Positions 9,988-18,244 of a DNA stretch of 64,000 bases are shown here, in pieces. Origin of the DNA: Rhodobacteraceae bacterium Araon29. GTDB taxonomy: Bacteria; Pseudomonadota; Alphaproteobacteria; Rhodobacterales; Rhodobacteraceae. The first letter of the stretch is position 1. Every line of letters starts with the position of its first letter. The notes under the pieces are model-generated. The model saw only the letters and a list, made by a program, of their open reading frames with translations, had not been told where the DNA came from and did not search any database. The DNA lies in assembly GCA_039640505.1 (NCBI GenBank), contig CP046865.1, positions 248,001 through 312,000 of the forward strand, in the 5' to 3' direction. The position numbers and the translations under genes were made by a program.

Positions 9988-10034
9988 AGAAGAAAATTCG
10001 AAAAATACTAAATGAAAAGAAGAAAATTCGAAAA
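9988..10034. repeat. Direct repeat in the dgcN-mcl1 divergent intergenic region
   Basis: The 17-mer AGAAGAAAATTCGAAAA occurs at 9988-10004 and again at 10018-10034, a 30-bp period (about three helical turns). It lies in the 330-bp gap between two divergent genes, where a regulator could act on either. The repeat is exact; its role as an operator is a guess. Confidence 0.5.
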
Positions 10035-10231
10035 GTATTTGGTTTTTAGCATGATACCTCTTTTTAAGGGGTGAACTGACAGCACGTATGATTGGGTGTT
10101 ATCCGTTCAAAACAACATATTACGACCCAAGATGCTGCAGCTGCAAAATAAACTTGCATTTCTGTCAGCAACTAAATACCCAAGCAGTCAGCAATTTTGG
10201 AATTTCCTTACCTTTGAAAGGCGCGTTTCCC

Positions 10232-11188
10232 ATGTCATTTCGCATTCAACCAACGCCCGTTGCCCGCCCGAACCGCTGCCAGTTGTTTGGCCCCGGATCA
10301 AGGCCGGCGATTTTTGAAAAGATGGCGGCAAGCGCGGCGGATGTTATCAACCTTGATCTTGAGGATTCGGTTGCACCTTCGGATAAAGCCAGCGCGCGGG
10401 CCAATATTATTGCAGCCATATCAGATATTGATTGGGGCAATAAAACAGTATCAGTGCGCATCAATGGGCTCGATACTCCTTATTGGTACCGCGATGTTAT
10501 GGATATTTTAGAAAATGCGTCAGAGCGGATTGATTTGCTAATGATCCCCAAAGTCGGCTGTGCGGCCGATATATATGCAGTCGATGCATTAGCGACCGCC
10601 ATTGAACAGGCCAAAAACCGCAAAAAGCCGGTTGGGTTTGAAGTGATTATCGAAAGCGCAGCAGGCATTGCAAATGTGCAAGAGATTGCCGCCGCCAGTC
10701 CCCGGCTTGAGGCTATGTCATTGGGCGCCGCTGATTTTGCGGCCTCAATGGGGATGGCCACCACAGGCATTGGCGGCACGCAGGAAAATTATTACATGAT
10801 GCGCGAAGGCGAAAAGCACTGGTCCGATCCTTGGCACTGGGCCCAAGCTGCGATTGTGGCAGCATGCCGAAGTCATGGGGTGTTGCCGGTTGATGGCCCG
10901 TTTGGCGATTTTTCTGATGATGAGGGTTTTCGGGCCCAAGCCCTGCGCTCGGCCACGCTTGGCATGGTTGGCAAATGGGCGATACACCCCAAACAGGTGG
11001 CGCTTGCCAATGAAGTTTTCACACCCTCCGAGGCGGCGGTTGCCGAGGCCCGCGAAATTCTGGCGGCGATGGAAACCGCCAAAGCCAATGGGGAAGGCGC
11101 CACAGTTTATAAAGGCCGCTTGGTGGATATAGCGTCGATCAAACAGGCAGAAGTCATCGTTCGCCAATCGGAAATGATCGCAGGTTAA
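10232..11188 (+). CDS. mcl1: L-malyl-CoA / beta-methylmalyl-CoA lyase
   Basis: This is 318 residues from the ATG at 10232 (MSFRIQPTPVARPNRCQLFG), which has GAAAGG upstream. The frame is open back to 10088 but the leader is not protein-like. HpcH/HpaI-superfamily CitE-type motifs include GPGSRPAIFEKMAASAADVI, NLDLEDSVAP, GFEVIIESAAGIAN, LGAADFAASMG and KWAIHPKQVALAN. The enzyme cleaves malyl-CoA to acetyl-CoA and glyoxylate and is a regular Rhodobacteraceae central-carbon enzyme. It stands alone here, divergent from dgcN. Confidence 0.93.
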   Translation: MSFRIQPTPVARPNRCQLFGPGSRPAIFEKMAASAADVINLDLEDSVAPSDKASARANIIAAISDIDWGNKTVSVRINGLDTPYWYRDVMDILENASERIDLLMIPKVGCAADIYAVDALATAIEQAKNRKKPVGFEVIIESAAGIANVQEIAAASPRLEAMSLGAADFAASMGMATTGIGGTQENYYMMREGEKHWSDPWHWAQAAIVAACRSHGVLPVDGPFGDFSDDEGFRAQALRSATLGMVGKWAIHPKQVALANEVFTPSEAAVAEAREILAAMETAKANGEGATVYKGRLVDIASIKQAEVIVRQSEMIAG

Positions 11189-11317
11189 ACGCGCCTTATC
11201 GAGGCCGCAGGCTGTTATCACGGTCGATTTATCGCAAAATTTGCGGCAAAAACGTCTATTTTCGTTGCACCTCAGGGTCGAAAACCCCATATAGAGCGGG
11301 TTCAGTGGGAGCCGAGC

Positions 11318-12280
11318 ATGACGCATTATCTTGAGTTTGAAAAACCGCTTGCCGAGATCGAAGGCAAGGCCGAAGAGCTGCGCGCAATGGCGCGGCAGAA
11401 CGAAGAAATGGACGTCGAGGATGAGGCCAAGGCGCTTGATAACAAAGCTCAAGAGCTGCTAAGCGAGCTTTATAATTCGCTTACTCCATGGCGAAAATGC
11501 CAAGTGGCGCGGCATCCTGAACGGCCCCATTGCAAAGATTATATCGCAGCGCTCTTTACCGAGTTTACGCCTTTGGCCGGGGATCGGAATTTTGCAGACG
11601 ATCACGCAGTGATCGGTGGTTTGGCGCGGTTTGAAGATCAGCCCGTTGTGGTGATTGGCCATGAAAAAGGTCACGATACCAAAAGCCGTATCGAGCGTAA
11701 TTTTGGCATGGCGCGGCCCGAAGGCTATCGTAAAGCCATTCGGCTGATGGAGATGGCTGACAAATTTGGCCTGCCGGTGATCACATTGGTGGATACCCCG
11801 GGCGCATATCCCGGAAAAGGCGCAGAAGAGCGCGGCCAGTCCGAAGCCATTGCACGTTCGACAGAAAAATGCCTGCAAATCGGAGTGCCTTTGGTATCGG
11901 TGGTGATCGGCGAAGGCGGATCAGGCGGGGCAGTGGCCTTTGCCACGGCAAATAGAGTAGCGATGTTAGAGCATTCGGTCTATTCGGTGATTAGCCCTGA
12001 GGGATGTGCGTCGATCCTGTGGAAGGACGCTGAAAAAATGCGTGAGGCTGCAGAGGCATTGCGCCTAACTGCGCAGGATTTAGCGAAACTGGGTGTCAAC
12101 GACCGGGTGATTGAAGAACCCTTGGGCGGTGCGCATCGAAATCCGGACGCCACATTTAAGTCTGTGCGAAGCACGTTGGCCGCGCTCTTAAAAGAGCTTT
12201 CAGGCAAAGACGCCAAAGCACTGCTGAAAGACCGCCGCGAGCGGTTTTTATCGCTTGGATCATCGGGTTTGGCGGCTTAA
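11318..12280 (+). CDS. accA: Acetyl-CoA carboxylase carboxyltransferase subunit alpha
   Basis: This 320-residue protein has the normal AccA length. It contains [20 protein letters not shown] at the N-terminus, then GRPEGYRKA-like [17 protein letters not shown], the catalytic region [20 protein letters not shown] and [20 protein letters not shown]. With AccD it transfers the carboxyl group from carboxybiotin to acetyl-CoA, the first step of fatty-acid synthesis. It ends head-to-head, overlapping by 4 bp, with the convergent GntR gene. Confidence 0.97.
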   Translation: MTHYLEFEKPLAEIEGKAEELRAMARQNEEMDVEDEAKALDNKAQELLSELYNSLTPWRKCQVARHPERPHCKDYIAALFTEFTPLAGDRNFADDHAVIGGLARFEDQPVVVIGHEKGHDTKSRIERNFGMARPEGYRKAIRLMEMADKFGLPVITLVDTPGAYPGKGAEERGQSEAIARSTEKCLQIGVPLVSVVIGEGGSGGAVAFATANRVAMLEHSVYSVISPEGCASILWKDAEKMREAAEALRLTAQDLAKLGVNDRVIEEPLGGAHRNPDATFKSVRSTLAALLKELSGKDAKALLKDRRERFLSLGSSGLAA

Positions 12281-12927
12281 GCGACCAACATCCTTAAGCT
12301 TTGTGTAACATCCGACCGTACGGCCAATCTTAAACTGGGTTCATCTCCTGCGCGCAGAGCCGCAAGGATAATTTTGTGAAAATGCGGTGGTGCTTTGCGC
12401 TGCAATTTGCCGTAGAGCATCCGCATTGTCGGTCCCAGTTGCAGCCAAACGGTTTCGGCCATGGCCAGCATCGCCGGCGCCTGCGCCCGTAAATAGAGCG
12501 TGCGATGGAATTCCAAATTTGTGCGTATATAGGCAACGGCATCATGATCGCTGACGGCGGTTCCAATCATACCATTAATCGCAGTGAGCCGATCAATCAG
12601 CGCCAGATGTGCGCGCGGCAAAGCCCGGCTTGCCAATTCAACCTCAAGCAACGAACGCAGCGCTGAAAGCTCTTCGATCCGTTCGTTGTTCAGCTCAGGG
12701 GTAGAGACCCGCCCCGAGTTGGACACAGACAGCGCGCCCTCGGCGACAAGCCGGCGCACCGCTTCGCGTGATGGGGTCATAGAGACCCCAAACTCTTCGC
12801 CAATTCCACGGATGGTCATCGCCTGACCGGGCTGGATTTGCCCAAGCATAATGCGGCTACGCAGCCCGCGATAAATATGCTCATGCGCAGAGGCTGACGA
12901 TTCGGGAAGCTTTAACGGATGTGCCAT
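12277..12927 (-). CDS. GntR-family transcriptional regulator (FadR/FCD type)
   Basis: This is 216 residues. An N-terminal winged helix ([21 protein letters not shown], then [20 protein letters not shown]) is followed by an all-helical FCD-like effector domain. In that domain [14 protein letters not shown] and [12 protein letters not shown] supply the Asp/Asn/His-type ligand positions. Ligand and targets are not evident: the neighbours are convergent accA and a protease gene upstream. Confidence 0.85.
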   Translation of the reverse strand: MAHPLKLPESSASAHEHIYRGLRSRIMLGQIQPGQAMTIRGIGEEFGVSMTPSREAVRRLVAEGALSVSNSGRVSTPELNNERIEELSALRSLLEVELASRALPRAHLALIDRLTAINGMIGTAVSDHDAVAYIRTNLEFHRTLYLRAQAPAMLAMAETVWLQLGPTMRMLYGKLQRKAPPHFHKIILAALRAGDEPSLRLAVRSDVTQSLRMLVA

Positions 12928-12957
12928 GCCCTTTTGTGATCACAAAAGCCTTTGCCG

Positions 12958-13650
12958 TCAATCCACAAAACGATAACGGTGCAATTCAGCGCCCTTATCG
13001 CGCAGCCAAAGGCGTGCAGGCTGATAATCCCCATAAAGCTGTTCAACCACCGCCCAAAACCGATGAGAATGGTTCATATGCTCAAGATGGGCCACTTCAT
13101 GCGCCGCCACATAGTCCAAAACCTCTTGCGGCGCCATGATCAACCTCCATGAAAACATCAAGGCTCGATCTTGACTGCACGAACCCCAGCGCGAACGTGT
13201 GTCGCGCACAGATAGCTTGTGGTAGTCTTGCCCCAGTTTTTTAGCGTAAAAATCGGACCTTTGTGTCAGATGATCCCGTGCCAGAGTTTTCATGTATCCA
13301 AGAGCCCGCGCAGCAGGATTGGATTTATGTTCTGGCACAAAGAGTTGATTGTCATGCTGCCGAATCTGACGATCTGACGATTTTGTAAGTTGAACCTCAT
13401 GGCCCAAGATGGGGATATTGACGCCAATTCGAACGGTTATCGGATCTGGAACTTGGTCTATGTTTTGCCGAAGCCAAGCCTCTTTTTCAAAAACAAAGGT
13501 TTCAATCTTGCGCGGTGAAATACGCTTTGGCGCGGTCACAGTGACCCGGCCATCCAGCGATGACACCCGCAGACTCAAACGTTTAGCCCGCGCAGACTCT
13601 CTCACCTTTACGGCGATCTGGGGGGGTCCTGGAATGAAAATTGTGGTCAT
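12958..13650 (-). CDS. YgjP/SprT-like zinc metalloprotease (DUF45, M48-related)
   Basis: This 230-residue protein has the zinc motif AAHEVAHLEHMNHSHRFW (His184, Glu185, His188) and the upstream RDTRSRWGSCS that marks the YgjP-like hydrolase family. No signal peptide is visible, so it is probably cytosolic. The physiological substrate of this family is mostly unknown. It is convergent with nothing and precedes the GntR gene on the same strand by 30 bp. Confidence 0.85.
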   Translation of the reverse strand: MTTIFIPGPPQIAVKVRESARAKRLSLRVSSLDGRVTVTAPKRISPRKIETFVFEKEAWLRQNIDQVPDPITVRIGVNIPILGHEVQLTKSSDRQIRQHDNQLFVPEHKSNPAARALGYMKTLARDHLTQRSDFYAKKLGQDYHKLSVRDTRSRWGSCSQDRALMFSWRLIMAPQEVLDYVAAHEVAHLEHMNHSHRFWAVVEQLYGDYQPARLWLRDKGAELHRYRFVD

Positions 13651-13779
13651 TTATGCTTGGTTCCCCATGAAAAATCGCATTCCTTCAATTTTAAACCTTA
13701 ATGCCTTTGACACGCTGGCTTTGTTATGGCAGGAGGCGCAGATTGTCGACAAGAGCAAAAGTTTAAAGGGAACTAGCCG

Positions 13780-14103
13780 ATGCCCAAGGAAGAATGGGGT
13801 GTAAAGCGCGTATGTCCAACAACTGGCAAGCGTTTTTACGACCTGAACAAAACCCCGATCGTCAGCCCCTACACGGGCGAAGCCGTCGAACTTGACACCT
13901 CTAAAACTCGAATGATTGCAGCCGATAACGAAGATATGTCTTCGGTCCGCGCCAAAGAGTCCGAAGTAGAAGCAGAAGCCGTTGTTTTGGACGATGAAGA
14001 CGTGGATGTAGATCTCGGGGATGACGTGTTGGAAGATGATGATGAGGACAGTGTGCCTTTGGAAGATATCGCCGATATGCCAACCGAAGACGACGATAGT
14101 TAA
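13780..14103 (+). CDS. TIGR02300-family acidic protein with FYDLN motif
   Basis: This is 107 residues. The N-terminal half, WGVKRVCPTTGKRFYDLNK followed by TPIVSPYTGE, is a zinc-ribbon-like conserved block. The C-terminal half is an extremely acidic low-complexity tail rich in Asp and Glu. It is a small alphaproteobacterial family without an assigned function, commonly encoded next to a tRNA-Ala gene, as here. The ORF ends 94 bp before the tRNA. Confidence 0.88.
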   Translation: MPKEEWGVKRVCPTTGKRFYDLNKTPIVSPYTGEAVELDTSKTRMIAADNEDMSSVRAKESEVEAEAVVLDDEDVDVDLGDDVLEDDDEDSVPLEDIADMPTEDDDS

Positions 14104-14197
14104 CGCTTAACTTCGAGAATGATGTGCGGGGTGATTTTCTGCTTGATCCCATCCCGCGCATTGCCTAGATACTTTTTTTGACGATCAAACGTCGCAC

Positions 14198-14273
<76 letters not shown>

Positions 14274-14277
14274 AATC

Positions 14278-14282
14278 CCAAA
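14278..14282 (+). other. Target-site duplication CCAAA (copy 1)
   Basis: CCAAA stands directly before the TGT end at 14283. The same pentamer follows the ACA end at 39905, as a 5-bp Tn7-type duplication should. A second CCAAA occurs at 14271-14275, formed by the tRNA CCA end and the next two bases. Confidence 0.8.
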
Positions 14283-14450
14283 TGTAAGATTTCAACCAAC
14301 TTTGCCTCACGTTTCACGCGTGTTTTTGGTGGGTTTGGATTAAGCCTCTGTTTTTTCTATCAGATCTGGCGTTTTTGCCGCAAAAATGTGGCTGATCAAC
14401 TTTACCTCACTTTTTGTCAAGAGAGATCGTTTCAAGCATGTTTGCCTCAG
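14283..14450 (+). repeat. tRNA-proximal end of Tn7-like element 1 with TnsB-type repeats
   Basis: The end starts TGTAAGATTTCAACC. It contains three related direct repeats: 14283-14309 (core TTCAACCAACTTTGCCTCA), 14388-14410 (core TGATCAACTTTACCTCAC) and 14425-14450 (core TTTCAAGCATGTTTGCCTCA). Their spacing and the terminal copy resemble TnsB-binding arrays at Tn7-like ends. The first 130 bp recur without change at 53985-54114. Confidence 0.85.
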
Positions 14451-14514
14451 GGCAGATATGGTCTTGACCTCTTGTGCTGTGATTTGTCTTTCTGTCTAAG
14501 AACGACGGGAGGCG

Positions 14515-16005
14515 GTGTTGGAAAGCTTGGCGTTACGGGTGGAGCCTATTGCGGGGGAGTGCGCCACATCGCTTGCGGCGCGGCTGGCTGAACGTAATGG
14601 AGAGCCGCGGCTGCGTCGGTTTTGCACGCATATGAGCCTGCCCATCAAAGACCTGCGCTTGGGGGAGCGAGGATGCCTGCTGCGATTATCAAAGCTTTCA
14701 GGTCATGATCTGGGGGCACTGACGGCAGGTACGCCCTGTCAAAAAGAGGCAGGGTATTTTGATCTTGGGACTGAGCGGATCAAATTTTCTGCGTTCCTCA
14801 GAACCACTATGCGGGTTTGTCCTGTCTGTGTGCAGGAGAGCGGGTTTCATCAAAAGGGGCTGTGGCAACTGGGACAAATTCGGGTCTGCCCGACACATTT
14901 GTGCCTATTGCAGAGCTTACCAAGACCAAAGCTTGCGGATGATCAGCTGGATGTTGTCACCTGTGCACGCAATCGAACTCTTGCTCCAGCGACCTTGGTT
15001 AAAGAGGATGTCTTGAGTTTGCAAAACCTCCTTTTGGACCGCCTCGCAGGTCGTAAAAGCGGGACATGGCTTGATGATATGCCGTTTCATGTTGTGGCGC
15101 TGACATCAGAAGCCTTTGGTCTGATGTTAAGCAAGGGGGCCAAAACCGCGCGCAGCTATGCCAGCGATTTGGATTGGGTCATTGCAGGTGACATGGGTGT
15201 TAAATGCTTGCGCGACGGACCTGATGTCTTTTGCGCAGCGCTGCAAAAGATCGAAAATACCCGTTCCTATCTGAATGCGGCGTACCGGTCGCGCTTTGAG
15301 GTGTTTTTTGAATGGCTGCGGGATCGGCGTGATGACGCGGGCTATGATCCGTTCCGCGATCTGATGCGGGATTTTGTGTTTCGATCCTATCCGATTGCCA
15401 AAGGAACCCAGGTCTTGGGGATGCGCAATCCAGAGCGTCTGGTCCATGACCATAAATCCATGGCCAAAGAGATGCGGATAAACAGGGCGAGCCTTGCCAA
15501 GGAGCTGATCCGCCTTGGCGTTGTCAACGGGTCGCTGCACCTTGCGACAATCCATTCTCAAAACAGATTTATCCCGCGCAATGAAGCCAACCAAATCGCT
15601 CGCAATCTACGTCGTCTGATGAGTGCGACAAGGGCGGCCAAGCGGCTTGGTATTACGCGGGTTCTTTTGGGCGAATTGGTCGAAGAAGGACTGATCTGGC
15701 CCTATTTCCCAAAATCTGCCTTTCCGCCCGTATATCATCCGCAACATACCTATAGATTTTATCATCACTTAACGCGGCATTGGCAATCTTACTACGAGAT
15801 GCGTGAACCCATCCCTCTGCCAACGGCAGCGCGACAGGCGAAAATGCCCCTGAGGAAAGTGATAAAACATATCTATTATAGAGACATCACCATCACCAAG
15901 CGCAAACGTGGCCCCAAAGGCATCGAAGGATTATTTATCTCCGCGACAGCTTGGGAGACTTATGTGATGTTCCTAAAGCACTTGCCCAATCTGCCCTTTG
16001 AATAA
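14515..16005 (+). CDS. tniQ: TniQ/TnsD-family transposon target-site selector
   Basis: This is about 496 residues. The N-terminal half has the TniQ layout: SLALRVEPIAGECATSLAAR, then a zinc knuckle MRVCPVCVQESGFHQKGLW followed by IRVCPTHLCLL. The C-terminal half is helical with DNA-binding character. The start is a GTG at 14515 or TTG at 14518 behind GGGAGG. TniQ proteins connect target DNA to TnsC; a long TnsD-like form would fit recognition of the tRNA-Ala attachment site 230 bp away. It sits at the extreme tRNA-proximal end, separated from tnsABC by two small regulators. Confidence 0.88.
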   Translation: MLESLALRVEPIAGECATSLAARLAERNGEPRLRRFCTHMSLPIKDLRLGERGCLLRLSKLSGHDLGALTAGTPCQKEAGYFDLGTERIKFSAFLRTTMRVCPVCVQESGFHQKGLWQLGQIRVCPTHLCLLQSLPRPKLADDQLDVVTCARNRTLAPATLVKEDVLSLQNLLLDRLAGRKSGTWLDDMPFHVVALTSEAFGLMLSKGAKTARSYASDLDWVIAGDMGVKCLRDGPDVFCAALQKIENTRSYLNAAYRSRFEVFFEWLRDRRDDAGYDPFRDLMRDFVFRSYPIAKGTQVLGMRNPERLVHDHKSMAKEMRINRASLAKELIRLGVVNGSLHLATIHSQNRFIPRNEANQIARNLRRLMSATRAAKRLGITRVLLGELVEEGLIWPYFPKSAFPPVYHPQHTYRFYHHLTRHWQSYYEMREPIPLPTAARQAKMPLRKVIKHIYYRDITITKRKRGPKGIEGLFISATAWETYVMFLKHLPNLPFE

Positions 16006-16109
16006 ACGCACGAACATACCTTCTGAAAGAGCGGTCGGCATGTATAGCGGTATCTGTGGCGCCACAACATACTTTCCTTTCAGCAGATTTTCATACGCTA
16101 GCGGTCGCT

Positions 16110-16859
16110 TTACTCCTCAGCGAGCTTTGTAATTGTGATGTTATGCTGGGCGTTTAACTGTTTAACAAATTTCCATTGCTCATAGAACAACACCGCTGCT
16201 CCGATATACGCAATCGGAACACTGATAATAAAGAAGATCACAGTGACACTAATTGGAAAAATCAGCGGAATATCATACCGCACGTGCAAAACAAAATAGA
16301 CCAAGTAAAGATGAGCTGCGAGTACAAGCCCATCGGAGATGTCGGGTTTTTTGAGAAATAGGAAACGCTGCCGACGTTCAACGCGAAAGGCGTGAAAGGC
16401 ATCTACCCGTTTGCGCCAGAGAGACTTAAGAACTGACGCGCCCGATCCAGAATGTATAGTAACAAAAGCGTCCTCATGCGCCGTCGGATCTTCTTGAGTT
16501 ACCTCATTACCTTCGTGATGGAATGCCTCATCTTGCATAGTTTCAAGACCTTCCTGAGGTCCTGGTGAGGCTTTGGTGGCCATGTCCGTCTCTGTGGTAT
16601 ACGTGCTTGGATCTTCAGCTTTGTTTGTCGGGTGATCGCTGGCGGAATTCGTTTTTGAAGGGTGCCCTTCCACTTCTTCTAAAAATCTATGCCACACCGC
16701 GTCAGGTATGGGCAACTTGTGTCGTTCATAGTTGCTGACAGAGCCTCGGCTGATGCCCAAAAGATCAGCAAATCCTTTCTGATTATACCTTTTGATCTCG
16801 CGCCATCTTTGCATTTTCTTAATTCTTTTTGAATTATTTTTCATTTTTTTACACCGCAT
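16110..16859 (-). CDS. Xre-type HTH protein with C-terminal membrane segments
   Basis: This is 249 residues. Residues 15-50 (MQRWREIKRYNQKGFADLLG, then ISRGSVSNYERHKLPIP) form a Cro/C1-like helix-turn-helix. Residues 60-140 are polar and probably unstructured. Residues 175-235 hold two hydrophobic helices (LVLAAHLYLVYFVLHV and IFPISVTVIFFIISV with its continuation), so the protein may be membrane anchored. It lies on the opposite strand between tniQ and tnsABC. A membrane-tethered regulator inside a Tn7-like element is unusual; its role is unknown. Confidence 0.7.
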   Translation of the reverse strand: MRCKKMKNNSKRIKKMQRWREIKRYNQKGFADLLGISRGSVSNYERHKLPIPDAVWHRFLEEVEGHPSKTNSASDHPTNKAEDPSTYTTETDMATKASPGPQEGLETMQDEAFHHEGNEVTQEDPTAHEDAFVTIHSGSGASVLKSLWRKRVDAFHAFRVERRQRFLFLKKPDISDGLVLAAHLYLVYFVLHVRYDIPLIFPISVTVIFFIISVPIAYIGAAVLFYEQWKFVKQLNAQHNITITKLAEE

Positions 16860-17091
16860 ATTCCGACTCTTTGTGTATTTTTGCCTGAATTAAAAGTTGA
16901 GTCAAATCAAAGGCTCATCAGCAATTTTGCACAAACTTGCACAATGAAATTAGCAAGCTGATTTACGTCAAACTCCCATAACACATTGATTATAAGCAAT
17001 TTTATAGAGTTCCCCCTCTTGACTCAGATGGGGTGGACATGATTCGTATATCCGCATCGACGTTAAGTTAATCGCATGTAAGGGGGCGATA

Positions 17092-17355
17092 ATGAGAGAG
17101 ACTGTTCGCATGAAGAACCGTCACGCGGAGATTAAGTCCAAGCTCGCTCAAAAAGGCAGTTCCTTATCCGTGATTGCGCATAAACTCAAAGTATCCAAGG
17201 CGGCGTTGACCCTGGTGTCTATGGGAAAAAGCAGATCAAGCCGGATAGAACAGGCGATTGCAGAGGGGATCGGCATGACGCCGCAAGATTTATTTCCAGA
17301 ATATTATCAGCCAGCATGGCCCCAAAAAGAGGAGGCTGACATGAAAGACACCTAA
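17092..17355 (+). CDS. Small Ner/Nlp-like helix-turn-helix protein
   Basis: This is 87 residues. The core KSKLAQKGSSLSVIAHKLKV, then SKAALTLVSMGKSRSSRIEQ and AIAEGIGMTPQDLFPEYY, matches the Ner/Nlp-type DNA-binding fold of Mu-like phages and transposons, including the terminal P-x-D-L-F-P-E block. It lies directly before tnsA on the same strand, separated by a stem-loop, and could repress the transposition operon. Assignment is by motif reading. Confidence 0.7.
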   Translation: MRETVRMKNRHAEIKSKLAQKGSSLSVIAHKLKVSKAALTLVSMGKSRSSRIEQAIAEGIGMTPQDLFPEYYQPAWPQKEEADMKDT

Positions 17356-17365
17356 AAAATAAAAA

Positions 17366-17396
17366 GCTTCGAGAGTTGCCGCTCTCAAAGCCTTTT
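17366..17396 (+). terminator. Rho-independent terminator after the Ner-like gene
   Basis: GCTT-C-GAGAG pairs with CTCTC-A-AAGC around TTGCCG, preceded by A-rich sequence and followed by CTTTT. It lies 10 bp after the stop of the small regulator and would separate it from tnsABC. Confidence 0.7.
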
Positions 17397-17536
17397 GGAT
17401 GTATCGAATTTACCTATCGATATCTCCTTCATGACTCATTTGCGAGCATTCGTCAACTTTTGTCTTGGCGCTGTTCTCGCTGTTCTTCAACTCTTTCAGA
17501 GGGAGATGTGCGCGTACGACCTGCGCACCACTAGAT

Positions 17537-18244
17537 ATGTTTTTTTACAATACCGATCACGATGTTGATACAAAATTGGTTCCTACAGCACAATCCAGAG
17601 CGTCGCGCCATCCTCCAAAACGTTCGACGGCCAGCCTGCGCTGCAGTATTGTCAGCAAAACGCAAAGGGACCTGCAACCTCGCATCCGTTTCGCGGAAAG
17701 CCGGCTTGAGAGAGATGTGTTCTATCTGCTGAGCACGGATCAAGAGGTCGTGGATATTTGGGATCAACCGCCGGCTCAGATCTATGCGGACCAGTGTGGA
17801 AAAATCAGAAAACACACATTTGATTATCTGGCGACCTACCGATCGGGTTGGCGCCTGGCGATCGCGGTAAAGCCATATGCGCGGGTCATCCGCGGGGGCT
17901 TTGAACAAAAGCTCGGCCTTATCAGGGCGCAAATGAATTTGGATTTTGCGGATGATATCTCGCTTGTAACGGATCGGGACCTTTGTCCGATCAGGGCGTA
18001 TAACGCGAAACTTATGTTTTATCAGACCCAAAAGACAACGCCAGAGGCAGAAAATGCTTTGGCAGACGCGCTACCTTTACTCGCGTCAGAAATGACCATT
18101 TTTGATTGGATTTATAAGGCGGGTTGCAAAACGGGTGGTTTTGCTGCGGCCTTGCGTTTGATCGCAGGCGGTCATGCCATGCTTATCCGACACGAGCGTC
18201 TTTCGCCCCTAAGTGAGGTGATCTCTGCCGGGGCGATCAAATGA
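17537..18244 (+). CDS. tnsA: TnsA-like transposon endonuclease
   Basis: This is about 235 residues from the ATG at 17537; a longer frame opens with TTG at 17465 but its first 24 residues look non-coding. The TnsA nuclease layout is visible: RFAESRLERDVFYLLS (Glu54/Glu58), DQPP, then KHTFDYLATYRSGWRLAIAVKP, with Asp96 and Lys112 as the expected catalytic Asp and Lys. TnsA cuts the 5' ends so that the element moves by cut-and-paste. The gene overlaps tnsB by 4 bp. Confidence 0.85.
   Translation: MFFYNTDHDVDTKLVPTAQSRASRHPPKRSTASLRCSIVSKTQRDLQPRIRFAESRLERDVFYLLSTDQEVVDIWDQPPAQIYADQCGKIRKHTFDYLATYRSGWRLAIAVKPYARVIRGGFEQKLGLIRAQMNLDFADDISLVTDRDLCPIRAYNAKLMFYQTQKTTPEAENALADALPLLASEMTIFDWIYKAGCKTGGFAAALRLIAGGHAMLIRHERLSPLSEVISAGAIK

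Noticed and set aside
10750-11452. Long antisense frames opposite mcl1 and accA
   Set aside because: These are shadows of strongly conserved coding sequence on the other strand, with no family features of their own.
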